64,000 bases of DNA from Chitinophagales bacterium 33-2 (lineage in GTDB: Bacteria; Bacteroidota; Bacteroidia; Chitinophagales; Chitinophagaceae): the NCBI GenBank assembly GCA_002050435.1, contig MWYV01000036.1:34054-98053 (forward strand), written 5' to 3'. The position numbers were made by a program, and so were the translations under genes. The notes under the pieces were generated by a model. The model was not told the DNA's origin, ran no database searches, and was given only the letters and a program-made list of their open reading frames with translations. Positions 43,821 through 52,917 of this stretch are shown here, piece after piece. How positions within the stretch are numbered: position 1 is the first letter of the stretch; each line of letters opens with the position of its first letter.

Positions 43821-44663
43821 CTATTTACTTCTTGACCTGCCACCTTCTGAAGAAGCGCTTCTTCCTATGGAAGCGGATCTTGAACTGGATGTTTTTGAAG
43901 ATGCGGATTTTTTAGCTGGAGAGGAAGTCCGGCCTGAGGAACCATTGTCTCTTGCGCTTCCACCTTTAGGTGCATTGGCACCTGAAGAGGAACCTGAAGA
44001 GGCACCTGAACGACCAGTTGATCCTGAAGCTTTCCTCGGAGACGAAACCATTTCCATTTCAGGTTCACTGATCCTTGAACGGGATTTGCTTCCGGACCTT
44101 GGCTGAGGAACATTGCTGCTGTTATTGCCACCTGAAACTGCTTCCTTATTGATCCCGGTTTCGGCTATTTCTGACAGCAGCCTGTCGGATTCATATTCTT
44201 CATCCAGGGTTTCATTCAGAAGACCAGCTACTTCCTGCAACCCTAATTGAAGTGCAAAACTGCGTGCAGTGCCATAGCCACAGATTTCATAGTGTTCGAT
44301 TTTTTGAGCACTGGCAATAATCGCTGCGTCCATAACATCCGGATCCATATCTTCTTTCATAACTTTTTTGCCTTCGTCGATCAGCCCTTCCATTCCGCGA
44401 CAGGTTTGCTTTCCCTTAAAAAGACGTTCTAAAAGGCCTCTTTCTTCCTCTTTTTCGGCTTGCCCTAATAAGTGCTGCACCTGATCAAGTCGTTTCCGCT
44501 GCTGTTCCGTTATCCGCAAATGCTGTTGCAGGGATTTTTTCAATTGAGCATTCCCGGCCTTTTCGATCATGGCAGGCATAGCTGCAATGATCTGATCTTC
44601 GGCTGAACAGAGATCCATGATTTCATGTTTCAACAAATCGTTGAGATCATTCATCTTTTCCAT
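43821..44663 (-). CDS. DUF892 (YciE-like) ferritin-fold protein with a Ser-rich tail
   Basis: 280 residues. The first 170 or so match the DUF892/YciE helical bundle (MNDLNDLLKHEIMDLCSAEDQIIAAMP, then MDAAIIASAQKIEHYEICGYGTARSFALQLG and LLNETLDEEYESDRLLSEIA); its glutamates and histidines may bind two metals. Relatives are osmotic or stress-induced. The last 100 residues are low complexity, rich in Ser, Gly, Lys and Arg, which is unusual for this family. A GGCATAA element is 42 bases upstream. Start could also be M4. Confidence 0.87.
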   Translation of the reverse strand: MEKMNDLNDLLKHEIMDLCSAEDQIIAAMPAMIEKAGNAQLKKSLQQHLRITEQQRKRLDQVQHLLGQAEKEEERGLLERLFKGKQTCRGMEGLIDEGKKVMKEDMDPDVMDAAIIASAQKIEHYEICGYGTARSFALQLGLQEVAGLLNETLDEEYESDRLLSEIAETGINKEAVSGGNNSSNVPQPRSGSKSRSRISEPEMEMVSSPRKASGSTGRSGASSGSSSGANAPKGGSARDNGSSGRTSSPAKKSASSKTSSSRSASIGRSASSEGGRSRSK

Positions 44664-44687
44664 AAAAAGGTTTTAATTTATTCTATT

Positions 44688-44705
44688 GGGAAAAAAATTA
44701 TGCCG
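44688..44705 (-). promoter_or_regulatory. GGCATAA-type element, minus strand
   Basis: On the minus strand CGGCATAATTTTTTTCCC. GGCATAA is complete, spacing to the ATG is 42 bases, like the 3718 and 4865 sites. Confidence 0.5.
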
Positions 44706-44803
44706 CGCCAGAATCAGGAAATTTTTTATCGAGGTCAGGAATTGATATGACGCATCTCATCATAATTTAATCTGCATGTACGATATTTACAGAAACCGGA
44801 ATT

Positions 44804-45262
44804 ATGCTTACTGTGCAACAAGTATTGGACATCAAAACAAAACCCTTTAATGTCATTCCCTCAGGCACCCTTGTGTTGGACGCGCTTAATTTATTAAATA
44901 CAGTGAACCTCAGTTACCTGGTTGTTATGGACGGCGATGTGTATAAAGGACTGTTTTGTGAAAGAGATTACAGCCGAAATGTGATCCTGAAAGGGAGGGC
45001 AAGTAATTCTACAAAAGTGGAAGAAGTGATGTCTTACGATCTGCCTGTTATCAGTACCAACGATACAGTGGAATATTGCATGAACCTGATGAACAGCCAT
45101 AAAACCCGGTACCTCTTGGCCTATGATGAAAATGAAAAATTTTCAGGCGTCATAACCATTCACGATCTGCTGCGGGCCGTGATCAATAACCGCGAACAGG
45201 TATTTGATAAAGATGCAGCCCAAAGACTGATCGATTATGAAGAAAGCGGGAAAATTTATTAA
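44804..45262 (+). CDS. CBS-domain protein
   Basis: 152 residues made of two CBS motifs: VLDIKTKPFNVIPSGTLVLDALNLLNTVNLSYLVVMD (about 6-45), VEEVMSYDLPVISTNDTVEYCMNLMNSHKTRYLLAYD (about 70-108). CBS pairs bind adenosine nucleotides and act as energy sensors. It has no other domain. It is divergent from the DUF892 gene, with 140 bases between them. Confidence 0.92.
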   Translation: MLTVQQVLDIKTKPFNVIPSGTLVLDALNLLNTVNLSYLVVMDGDVYKGLFCERDYSRNVILKGRASNSTKVEEVMSYDLPVISTNDTVEYCMNLMNSHKTRYLLAYDENEKFSGVITIHDLLRAVINNREQVFDKDAAQRLIDYEESGKIY

Positions 45263-45318
45263 ACGCATTTTCATCCGTTCTCTTTCTCCCTTCCTTGCTC
45301 ATTTTCTTCTTCTTTCTT

Positions 45319-47703
45319 CTATTGTGTATTGCCCCTGTCGGGGGATTCTATATTGAAAAAATTTTGTTCTTCTTTTTTCCTGAATCCGAAATTATACCTG
45401 ATGTTCAACCCGATCCTGCGGGTATCGCTTTCCCTGTACCCGCTGGCTTTAATGCTTCCCTGGTTCAGGGTGAAGTTGTTGTTGTTGGTAAAGAAAAGAT
45501 CGCTGCCGCTTAGGGTTACAATCAGTTTCCTGTTGAAGAACTGGTGGTTGATGCTCAGGTTCATTTGTCCGAAACTGGAAAGTTCATAGAACTGCAACTG
45601 GCCGTTGAACCTGATAAATCCATGAAGTGACAATTGTGTAAGAGGTGTGATCTTATAAGTCTGGTAACTGAAAACCGACCAGCTGCCCCGTGAAAATGCA
45701 AGAGGCTTATCGCCTTCATAAGCGCCTTTATAATTGTTGTGGTTGTATTGCGCGCCGGCAACAGCAAAATACTTTTGCCCTGGCGGCAGGGCACCCAGGA
45801 TCCTGAAATAAGTTTCCTTATTTGTTCCGAGGTTGTCATAGGTTCTGAATGAAACTCTTTCTGTGCTGTCGGAAGGATAAACTACCTGTGTAAAAATATC
45901 TTTGGTTTCATTTACACCAACAGCAAATATGGGTCTTTCATCAACCGAGATATTTGCTTCATAATTATTGGTGAACTGTGGCCTTAAGGAAGGATTTCCT
46001 GTTTCAAATAGAAATGGGTCGATAAACCTGATGGAAGGATTCAGGTATTCGTATGCTGGTCTTACCAGTGTTCTTCTGTAAACCAGGTAAGCCTTCAGAT
46101 CATAACCTGCAATCTTCATCAGGTTCCTGCTGAGGTAAACATAAGGAAACAGATCTGTCCTGTTGATGTTGAATGATGTATCGCCAGGCAATAACTGGTT
46201 GCCCTGCATATTGGTATTTTCAAGACGGGTTCCCATTTTTACAATGATCCCCCGCAGATTCTTTGATGCCTGAACGTAAGCGGAATGAATGTTCTCATTA
46301 AAATTATAAGCACCTGTACGCAAATTATCCTTAACCCGGTTCCCATTTTGATTCCGGAAATAATCAGTTCTGTTGTTAAACCGAACCACCGTGGTTTTTA
46401 ACCCGGTTTCAAACGTTACCTGTCCCGGCAATTTCTTCAGGTAATTGGATTGAACAGCCAATACTTTCAGGCGGTTACCAATCTGTCCATCACCCACTGA
46501 AAATATCTGACTGGTTTTGTTAGGTGAAAAACTTACTGATGCATCGGTTGTCCACTCCGATCCTGCACTATCAATTTTCATTTTAAAATTGACACCCTGG
46601 TTGATGTTTACATTACTGATGTTGTTGTGCACATCGGTGAGGTTGCTGAAAAAAGGCTGGCTGTTGCCTTTCAGCAAAATAAATGAGCGGTTACTGCTCC
46701 TGTTATCCTGCTTCCCATAACTCAGGCGTCCATCATAGCTGAATTCCCATTTGGTACCCAACGGAAGGTTCACTCCATAACCGATATAGAAATTTTCAGA
46801 AGCATACCTGGTAAAAGCTTCCTGGCTTAAAAGCGAATCCAATCCAAATTCCCGGTTGGTTGCCAGCTGGTCGTAAGTATTCCTTCTTCCGTATTGCAGG
46901 TTGAGGTAAGTGGTGGCCCTGCCGTTATTGTTATTGAGGTTGAGGCCAAGGAACTGGTTACCATACCTGCCCTGGTTCATTCCCAGGGTAACGGAACCGG
47001 TTAACCCAATCCTAACACCTTTTTTAAGCACCACATTTACAATTCCACCACTGCCTGAAGCATCATATCTTGAAGAAGGTGTGCGCAAAATTTCAATGGA
47101 GGCAATGGCATTGGGTGGAAGGTTCTTTAGCATGGTGGCTACATCAGCAGCACTCATGCGCTGCTCCCTTCCGTTGATGTAAATAAGAGCTGGCCGGGTG
47201 CTGTTCAGGTAAATATTTCCTTCCTGGTCTACAAATAATCCCGGTGTTTGTTCCAGAATTTCAAACGCATTGGTTGAGGAAGCTGCAAGGTTTTCAGGGT
47301 CTACAATGGTTTTATCATCTTCCTGCCGCATCAGCGGCCGCGTGGCAGTTACAACAACCGTATTAAGTTTGTTATCGGCATTTTCTGCAATGATGGTGAA
47401 TTCATTTGGGCCTTCCTGTACAGAAATTCCCTTATAAACGGGTTGAAAATTTATTGCACTCACTTCAAGCTGGTAACGCCCGGTTCTCACATTTTGAAAA
47501 AAAACTTGTCCTGAACTGTCAGACAAACTTTGTAAAACATAACTGGAATCTACAACCTCAACAAGTTTGACCGATGCAAAAGGAATGGGAGATTTACTGG
47601 TATTCAAAATCTTTAAGCTGATATCCGACTGCGCAAAGAGGGCTGGACAAATACAGGAAAGCGAAAAAATGAGGAAAAAGGATAAGCAATAATTTTTGGC
47701 CAT
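45319..47703 (-). CDS. TonB-dependent receptor-like outer-membrane protein
   Basis: 794 residues with signal peptide, an N-terminal carboxypeptidase-regulatory-like domain (about 25-110, SLKILNTSKSPIPFASVKLVE), a plug domain (about 115-225, including SAADVATMLKNLPPNAIASIEILRTPSSRYDASGSGGIVNVVLKKG) and a C-terminal OMP_b-brl-type barrel. Length suits a single barrel without a clear SusD partner; no susD lies nearby. It is expected to import or bind a large ligand across the outer membrane. A C-terminal strand ends in NIRYNFGFRKKE. Confidence 0.92.
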   Translation of the reverse strand: MAKNYCLSFFLIFSLSCICPALFAQSDISLKILNTSKSPIPFASVKLVEVVDSSYVLQSLSDSSGQVFFQNVRTGRYQLEVSAINFQPVYKGISVQEGPNEFTIIAENADNKLNTVVVTATRPLMRQEDDKTIVDPENLAASSTNAFEILEQTPGLFVDQEGNIYLNSTRPALIYINGREQRMSAADVATMLKNLPPNAIASIEILRTPSSRYDASGSGGIVNVVLKKGVRIGLTGSVTLGMNQGRYGNQFLGLNLNNNNGRATTYLNLQYGRRNTYDQLATNREFGLDSLLSQEAFTRYASENFYIGYGVNLPLGTKWEFSYDGRLSYGKQDNRSSNRSFILLKGNSQPFFSNLTDVHNNISNVNINQGVNFKMKIDSAGSEWTTDASVSFSPNKTSQIFSVGDGQIGNRLKVLAVQSNYLKKLPGQVTFETGLKTTVVRFNNRTDYFRNQNGNRVKDNLRTGAYNFNENIHSAYVQASKNLRGIIVKMGTRLENTNMQGNQLLPGDTSFNINRTDLFPYVYLSRNLMKIAGYDLKAYLVYRRTLVRPAYEYLNPSIRFIDPFLFETGNPSLRPQFTNNYEANISVDERPIFAVGVNETKDIFTQVVYPSDSTERVSFRTYDNLGTNKETYFRILGALPPGQKYFAVAGAQYNHNNYKGAYEGDKPLAFSRGSWSVFSYQTYKITPLTQLSLHGFIRFNGQLQFYELSSFGQMNLSINHQFFNRKLIVTLSGSDLFFTNNNNFTLNQGSIKASGYRESDTRRIGLNIRYNFGFRKKEEQNFFNIESPDRGNTQ

Positions 47704-47808
47704 AGCGCTGTAAAAGTAAAGGGCTGTTCACAAGGGATTTTGGATTTAACGGTTTATTTATTTTTATTGAATGAGCAGCAAGCCACCGGATCTTTTTAGC
47801 TTTAGCGC

Positions 47809-48627
47809 ATGGTAACATGGAGTTTTGTTGATGATTATTTTGTTGAAGATGAAAAGGCTGTGATACATGTGCGCGATCTTTCTGTACAAAGAGGATATGG
47901 CGCTTTTGATTTTTTAAGGTTTGAAGGCGATCAGGCCATTTTTATTGATGACCATTTAGAAAGACTCTTCCGGTCTACAAGGCAACTGAACCTTGAATTA
48001 AATAAAAAAAAGGAGGAGATCAAAGCGATCTGTCTTGAACTGATCAGGAGAAACCATATCAGGGAAGGCGGGATCCGGATCACCGTTACCGGAGGAATTT
48101 CACCTGACGGCTACCATCCTGTGCATTCCGGGCTGATCGTCACCCAGCACAGCTTTCAGCTACCCTCAAAAGAAGTTTTTCATAAAGGCATTGCTCTCAT
48201 GAGTTTTGAACACCAAAGGCAGTTACCTGAAGTGAAATCAATTGATTACCTGATGGGTATTCAACTTTTGCCAAAAATAAAAGAACAGGATGCCGATGAT
48301 GTCCTGTTTCATTTCAATGGATCCGTTACCGAATGCCCGAGAGCAAATATTTTTATAGTTAATAAAGAAGGAAAATTACTTACCCCGGCCGAGGGTATCC
48401 TTGCCGGAATTACAAGGAGCAAAATATTGCAACTTGCAGCTGAAGATCTAAAGGTGGAAGAAACAGCAGTTTCGCTGGATGAAATTAAAAATGCCTCTGA
48501 AGTTTTTATCACAAGCACTACTAAAAAATTACTGCCTGTAGCTTCCATTGATGGCTGTACCATCGGAAACGGAACTTTTCCGATTTGCACGCTTTTGCTG
48601 AGCCGGTATGAAGCACTGGTAAAATAA
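47809..48627 (+). CDS. Class IV aminotransferase
   Basis: 272-residue PLP-fold type IV aminotransferase, related to branched-chain or D-amino acid aminotransferases and ADC lyase. PLP lysine is K143 in LPEVKSIDYLMG. Other signatures: RGYGAFDFLRFEGDQAIFIDDHLERL, VLFHFNGSVTECPRANIFIVNKEGKLLTP and LAGITRSKILQLA. The substrate cannot be decided from the sequence. A TAGCTTTA box lies just before ATG 47809. Confidence 0.93.
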   Translation: MVTWSFVDDYFVEDEKAVIHVRDLSVQRGYGAFDFLRFEGDQAIFIDDHLERLFRSTRQLNLELNKKKEEIKAICLELIRRNHIREGGIRITVTGGISPDGYHPVHSGLIVTQHSFQLPSKEVFHKGIALMSFEHQRQLPEVKSIDYLMGIQLLPKIKEQDADDVLFHFNGSVTECPRANIFIVNKEGKLLTPAEGILAGITRSKILQLAAEDLKVEETAVSLDEIKNASEVFITSTTKKLLPVASIDGCTIGNGTFPICTLLLSRYEALVK

Positions 48628-48728
48628 CAATGAAATAATTTTCCACGTAAATTTTCTTTTGTAAATTATTCTTCCATCTTATCGCGAAAACCGCTCCGTA
48701 GTCTTCGGCATTTTACCAAAAAAAATAT

Positions 48729-49328
48729 ATGCGTACATTCAAATTCATCATTTGTTGCGCACTGGCAAGCATGCTATTGCCATCTGCGCAATCCAAGGGC
48801 TTATTAAAAAAGATCAAACAAAAGGCGGAACAGACAGCGGATAAACTGGCTGATAAAAAGATAGAAGAAGCTACCGGTACGGGCAATCAAAACTCCACAA
48901 CTGCAGATGCCTCAGTTCCGGGTAAGGCACCTCGTGCAAAAGCAGGAAATAAAACAGCCAACATGACCAGGGATCATGTTGCGGGTTCAACTGGATTTTT
49001 TGGAGTGGTGATTAACCGCCAATACGGGACGGTTGACTCAACCAATATAACGATTGACATTATTGGCAATTCTCCCTTTTTAGAAGCAATAAATTCACTG
49101 CTTACACTACCCATGATGTCGGGAGGCGACCAGAAAGTAATCAAGATCAATGGATACAAAGCGCTTTTATCAAAAGTTTCGGGCGATAATGAAACCACAT
49201 CTTATGAGATCCAGCTTCCCATCAACAACTCACTTATCAGTTTTAAAGCACCCGGATATACACAGGAACAGCTATTGAAACTGGCAAATACATTGCCTGT
49301 TGCTGAAATGGCTAAAATGCTTCAGTGA
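48729..49328 (+). CDS. Hypothetical exported protein, 199 aa
   Basis: 199 residues with a signal peptide (MRTFKFIICCALASMLLPSAQS), a Lys/Glu helix (KIKQKAEQTADKLADKKIEEA, likely coiled coil), a Ser/Thr/Gly linker and a globular C-terminal part (GFFGVVINRQYGTVDSTNITIDIIGNSP). No family recognised. It follows the aminotransferase by 101 bases and may be an independent gene. Role unknown. Confidence 0.65.
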   Translation: MRTFKFIICCALASMLLPSAQSKGLLKKIKQKAEQTADKLADKKIEEATGTGNQNSTTADASVPGKAPRAKAGNKTANMTRDHVAGSTGFFGVVINRQYGTVDSTNITIDIIGNSPFLEAINSLLTLPMMSGGDQKVIKINGYKALLSKVSGDNETTSYEIQLPINNSLISFKAPGYTQEQLLKLANTLPVAEMAKMLQ

Positions 49329-49451
49329 ATGATAAATAGCAACCATTTAGCGTGCATATAAAAATGTTTAGAAAAAACTGCGTAGAAATACCCATAAAAA
49401 ATCCGTAGTAACCGTAATTTTTTAGTGTCCTTCTTAATTTAATTTGGCTCT

Positions 49452-49787
49452 ATGAATGCAACTGCTGTACAACTCGAACAGGAACTTTGGGAAGCATGGA
49501 TCGAATTCGATCAGCTCAATCCTAAAAACTTTGGAACTTTATATGTCCTTGGTGAGGCCCTAACTGGTAATAAGAAAAAATTATCCTGTATCAGCAGGTG
49601 TGAGGAAAAATCTTTACCAGGTGTGCTGGCGTTGAATCTGCCTGAGATCGATCCTGAGTCAAAACTCAGGTCGGGTGAAGTAATTTATGCTGAAAACATT
49701 GGGCAGATCGGTCACTATCATACGATCCGAATTTTCCAGGGTGCCGAAATGGTGGTTGAACTATCCGAAATAGAAGTATTGGTATAA
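49452..49787 (+). CDS. Hypothetical protein, 111 aa
   Basis: 111 residues starting MNATAVQLEQELWEAWIEFDQLN. Soluble, acidic, mixed alpha/beta. I recognise no family. It is convergent with the LuxR-type regulator, twelve bases from its end. The region before it has the direct motif CGTAG twice (about 49380 and 49407), which might be a regulator site, without proof. Confidence 0.55.
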   Translation: MNATAVQLEQELWEAWIEFDQLNPKNFGTLYVLGEALTGNKKKLSCISRCEEKSLPGVLALNLPEIDPESKLRSGEVIYAENIGQIGHYHTIRIFQGAEMVVELSEIEVLV

Positions 49788-49799
49788 TTCCGCCGTACC

Positions 49800-50468
49800 C
49801 TATTCATCTATTTTATAGATCCTGTGCCTGATGGCATACACCACAATTCCCGCTCCATTCTTTGCTTTGATCTTTTCCTGTATCCTGTCGCGGTATCCTT
49901 CAATTGTTCTGATGCTCAGATTCATTTTATCCGCGATCTCCTTATTTGTTTTTTCTTCGCAAACCATACAGATCACTGCGATCTCCTTTTCAGTAAAGAC
50001 AACAGGCTTTGCCCTGCTGTAAGGATCAAATGAACTTTTGGCGATCATGGAAGCCAGTTTGGCCGAAGTAGCTGAACAATAATAGGTTCTATCCTCATTC
50101 ACCATTTTAATGGCATCCAGGATCTCATCTTTGTGGGCGTTCTTTAAAAGGTAACCTTTTGCTCCTGCTTCCAGCATATCAACAACAAGTGATTCTTCGT
50201 TGAACATGGAAAAAGCAATAACCCCAATATGGGGAAAGTTTTTTGATATCAGTTTTGTTGCTTCAATGCCATCCATTTTTGGCATTTTGATATCAGTGAT
50301 CACCACATCAGGTGGATCTTTTTCAATAAGTGCACAAAGTTCCAACCCGTTGGAAGCTTCTCCAATCACTTGAATTTCACTTTGTTTTTTCAATAATACC
50401 TTAAAGCCTTCTCTTAAAAGCTCATGATCATCAGCAAGTACAATTCTAATTGGATAAACTGCGCTCAT
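49800..50468 (-). CDS. LuxR/NarL-type response regulator
   Basis: 222 residues: receiver domain with D59 (VVITDIKMPKMDGIEATKLI), preceded by D13-D14, and a C-terminal LuxR helix-turn-helix (about 157-215, TEKEIAVICMVCEEKTNKEIADKMNLSIRTIEGYRDRIQEKI). Such regulators are phosphorylated by HisKA_3 kinases; the orphan kinase at 12141 is of that type, but no evidence pairs them. No kinase is next to it. Confidence 0.94.
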   Translation of the reverse strand: MSAVYPIRIVLADDHELLREGFKVLLKKQSEIQVIGEASNGLELCALIEKDPPDVVITDIKMPKMDGIEATKLISKNFPHIGVIAFSMFNEESLVVDMLEAGAKGYLLKNAHKDEILDAIKMVNEDRTYYCSATSAKLASMIAKSSFDPYSRAKPVVFTEKEIAVICMVCEEKTNKEIADKMNLSIRTIEGYRDRIQEKIKAKNGAGIVVYAIRHRIYKIDE

Positions 50469-50603
50469 TCATTCCTTTGCATTCAAAGATAGGTTTGAGA
50501 AAAGGTTTGGATGCTATTTATTTCATTTTTTTATAATAGATTTTGAGCGTCTGGATGATCTCTTTTCCTATTCCATGATTTGCTTCGGTTAAAAGTTTTA
50601 TTC

Positions 50604-50620
50604 GGGCATAAAATTTTCAG
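50604..50620 (+). promoter_or_regulatory. GGCATAA-type element before the acidic protein
   Basis: GGGCATAAAATTTTCAG, 37 bases before ATG 50641. GG and TC are ten bases apart (-24 GG and -12 TTC, sigma-54-like with one change). Confidence 0.52.
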
Positions 50621-50640
50621 TTATTGATGAAAATGAATTT

Positions 50641-51210
50641 ATGGAAAACAGAAACAGCGGTGGCCACGGTGAAAGGGATATGACCAATAACAGACTGGAA
50701 GGAAAGTCATCAATTCCAGGAGATCTGCCCGATTCTGAATCCGATCTTGAAAAACTTCAGAATGAAGAGACTTATATTGATCTTCCGGATGTAAAAGACA
50801 TTCCGGGACAGGAATTTGTTACTGCACCTCCTCTTGGTGAATTGGCAGATACTACCATTGCTTCCGATGATGAGGAAGGTGTTGGTGTTTTTGATCTGGA
50901 TGACAGTGAGGACCTTACACCTGGCAACGATGGCAATGTAAGACGTGATGAAAGAATTGCGCTGGCCGATACAGAACACCTTCCTACCAGGGACGAAAAC
51001 AACTTAAAAAGGGCAAGGCATGACAATACGGATTTCCAGGGATCACCCCTGAATGAAAAAAGTTTTGGCGAAGTGACCAGTGGTGTTGATCTTGATATTG
51101 ACACTCCTGATGAAACAAAAACAGATGCAATGGGCCAGGGCGATGAGGAAAATAAATATTACAGTCTTGGTGGATCAGATAACGACCACCTTACAGAAGG
51201 ACCACCCTAA
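50641..51210 (+). CDS. Acidic, probably disordered protein, 189 aa
   Basis: 189 residues, very rich in Asp, Glu, Gly, Thr and Asn, with no signal peptide or hydrophobic core. Segments such as LPDVKDIPGQEFVTAPPLGELADT and DDEEGVGVFDLDDSEDLTPG hold the only regularity. Not a known family to me. The upstream element suggests the same regulation as the small hydrophilic proteins; it is the longest of the set. It is followed by mgtC-like gene 45 bases later. Confidence 0.65.
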   Translation: MENRNSGGHGERDMTNNRLEGKSSIPGDLPDSESDLEKLQNEETYIDLPDVKDIPGQEFVTAPPLGELADTTIASDDEEGVGVFDLDDSEDLTPGNDGNVRRDERIALADTEHLPTRDENNLKRARHDNTDFQGSPLNEKSFGEVTSGVDLDIDTPDETKTDAMGQGDEENKYYSLGGSDNDHLTEGPP

Positions 51211-51255
51211 AGTTGCAGTTTTTAATTGCTAGGTTTGTTATAAACCAGGAAACCA

Positions 51256-51888
51256 ATGGATGATCTTCCCGTATTATTGTTTCGGCTATGTTTGGCAGGA
51301 TTCGTAGGAGGAATCATTGGAGCTGAAAGAGAATACAGGAGCAAATTTGCAGGCTTCAGAACCATGATCCTCATCTGCCTGGGTTCCTTCCTGTTTACAA
51401 CGTTGTCATTTTCTATTACAAATGGCACTTCTGACAGAATCGCATCCAATATTGTCACCGGCATCGGGTTCCTTGGAGCCGGAGTGATTTTCAAAAGTGA
51501 AAACCGTATCAATGGCATTACCACTGCGGCCACCATCTGGATCGTGGCTGCTTTAGGAATGGGGATTGCCTATGGTGCCTATTTTCTTGTACTCGCTGCT
51601 TCCATTATCATTCTTATTGCACTTCTGGTTCTAAGTAAACTTGAAAACTTTATTGATAAAGTAAATCAGACCCGCACCTACAGGATCGTAAGTGAATATA
51701 AAGAGGACCTGCTTAAAGAATATGAAGAACTCATGCGGGATAGCAAACTTCATTTCAAACGAATTACCAGGTCAAAAAACAAGGATGATATTATTGGTAC
51801 CTGGGTGGTAAATGGACGTCAAAAAGCACACAATGAATTTACCAAAGCAATCCTGCATCATGGATCAGTGAAAGAATTTGAATTCTAG
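51256..51888 (+). CDS. MgtC/SapB family protein
   Basis: 210 residues with about five transmembrane helices in the N-terminal two thirds. The MgtC signature is RLCLAGFVGGIIGAEREYRSKFAGFRTMILICLGSFLFT, followed by GTSDRIASNIVTGIGFLGAGVIFKS. MgtC proteins aid growth at low magnesium and inside macrophages. The C-terminal soluble part is short. Downstream gene is convergent. Confidence 0.93.
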   Translation: MDDLPVLLFRLCLAGFVGGIIGAEREYRSKFAGFRTMILICLGSFLFTTLSFSITNGTSDRIASNIVTGIGFLGAGVIFKSENRINGITTAATIWIVAALGMGIAYGAYFLVLAASIIILIALLVLSKLENFIDKVNQTRTYRIVSEYKEDLLKEYEELMRDSKLHFKRITRSKNKDDIIGTWVVNGRQKAHNEFTKAILHHGSVKEFEF

Positions 51889-51897
51889 ATTTTTAAT

Positions 51898-52905
51898 TTA
51901 TGGCCGTAATCGAATTTCCACTTTACGGACCATATCATCCATATCAATTTTTTTCATGCATTTAAAGTGACCCAGCGGACATTGATGCCTGCCCATTTTT
52001 GTGCACGGCCGGCACCAGAGTTTATGCACCTGCACATCATCATAAGGTCTTGCATGGTTTAACAGGTACTTTTCACCATAATAAGGCACCATTCCAAAAG
52101 AAGGTGTGGTACTTCCCCAAACAGCTATAACAGGTTTTTTTAAAGCTGCTGCAATATGCATGAGGCCTGTATCATGTGCAATAACCAATTTAGACTTCCT
52201 TACAAGATCTGCACTTTCATTTAAACTGAATTTTCCGCAGGCATTGTAAATTTTTATATTGTCCACATTGCTGATTGCCTCTCCTTCATTAAATTCCTCT
52301 TTAGCTCCCAGCAGGATCACCGGGTAATTGATCTTCCTGCACAATTCCTGCAACTGATACACAGGTAGTTTCTTTGTGTAAAAAGAGGCACCGATCACAA
52401 TGGCAATGAATCCGAAAGCATGCGAAGCCGGAATATCCTTTAACGGCACTTCTTCGCTGGCAGGAATAAAATAATCCATTCCTTCACCATCATTATAAAT
52501 TCCCAGCGGAGCAACTGTTTCCATGTAGCGGTCAATGATGTGTACTCCTTTCGGCATCACGTTCCATTTCAAACTGGTAAAAATAAATTTTTCAACATTG
52601 AGTTTATTAAAAGAAACAGATGGAAGTTGCAATGCTTTTTTTATCCTTAAAGTTCTGAGGTTATGGTGCAGATCAATGACCTGGTCGAAACCTTCTGCCT
52701 TCAATTCCTGGATCATTTGTTCCCAGTCATTTTGCAAAAAATGCAAATGATCTATATAAGGATTGTGTTCCATAACAGCCCGGAATTGTGGCTTGATCAG
52801 GTAATGGATGCTGCAATCAGGCAGCTGCTTTTTCAGGCAGCGCACTACAGGAGTGGTCAGCACAATATCGCCAATGGAAGAAAACCGGATTATAAGAAAC
52901 TTCAT
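51898..52905 (-). CDS. Glycosyltransferase family 9 (heptosyltransferase-like)
   Basis: 335 residues of the GT9 fold used for LPS inner-core heptose transfer. N-terminal FLIIRFSSIGDIVLTTPVVRCLKKQLPDCSIHYLIKP is the family start, and VIAHDTGLMHIAAALKKPVIAVWGSTTPSFGMVPY is the C-terminal donor-binding motif. Last gene of the four-gene minus-strand run that begins at 56133. Confidence 0.93.
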   Translation of the reverse strand: MKFLIIRFSSIGDIVLTTPVVRCLKKQLPDCSIHYLIKPQFRAVMEHNPYIDHLHFLQNDWEQMIQELKAEGFDQVIDLHHNLRTLRIKKALQLPSVSFNKLNVEKFIFTSLKWNVMPKGVHIIDRYMETVAPLGIYNDGEGMDYFIPASEEVPLKDIPASHAFGFIAIVIGASFYTKKLPVYQLQELCRKINYPVILLGAKEEFNEGEAISNVDNIKIYNACGKFSLNESADLVRKSKLVIAHDTGLMHIAAALKKPVIAVWGSTTPSFGMVPYYGEKYLLNHARPYDDVQVHKLWCRPCTKMGRHQCPLGHFKCMKKIDMDDMVRKVEIRLRP

Positions 52906-52917
52906 GATCTTAATTAA

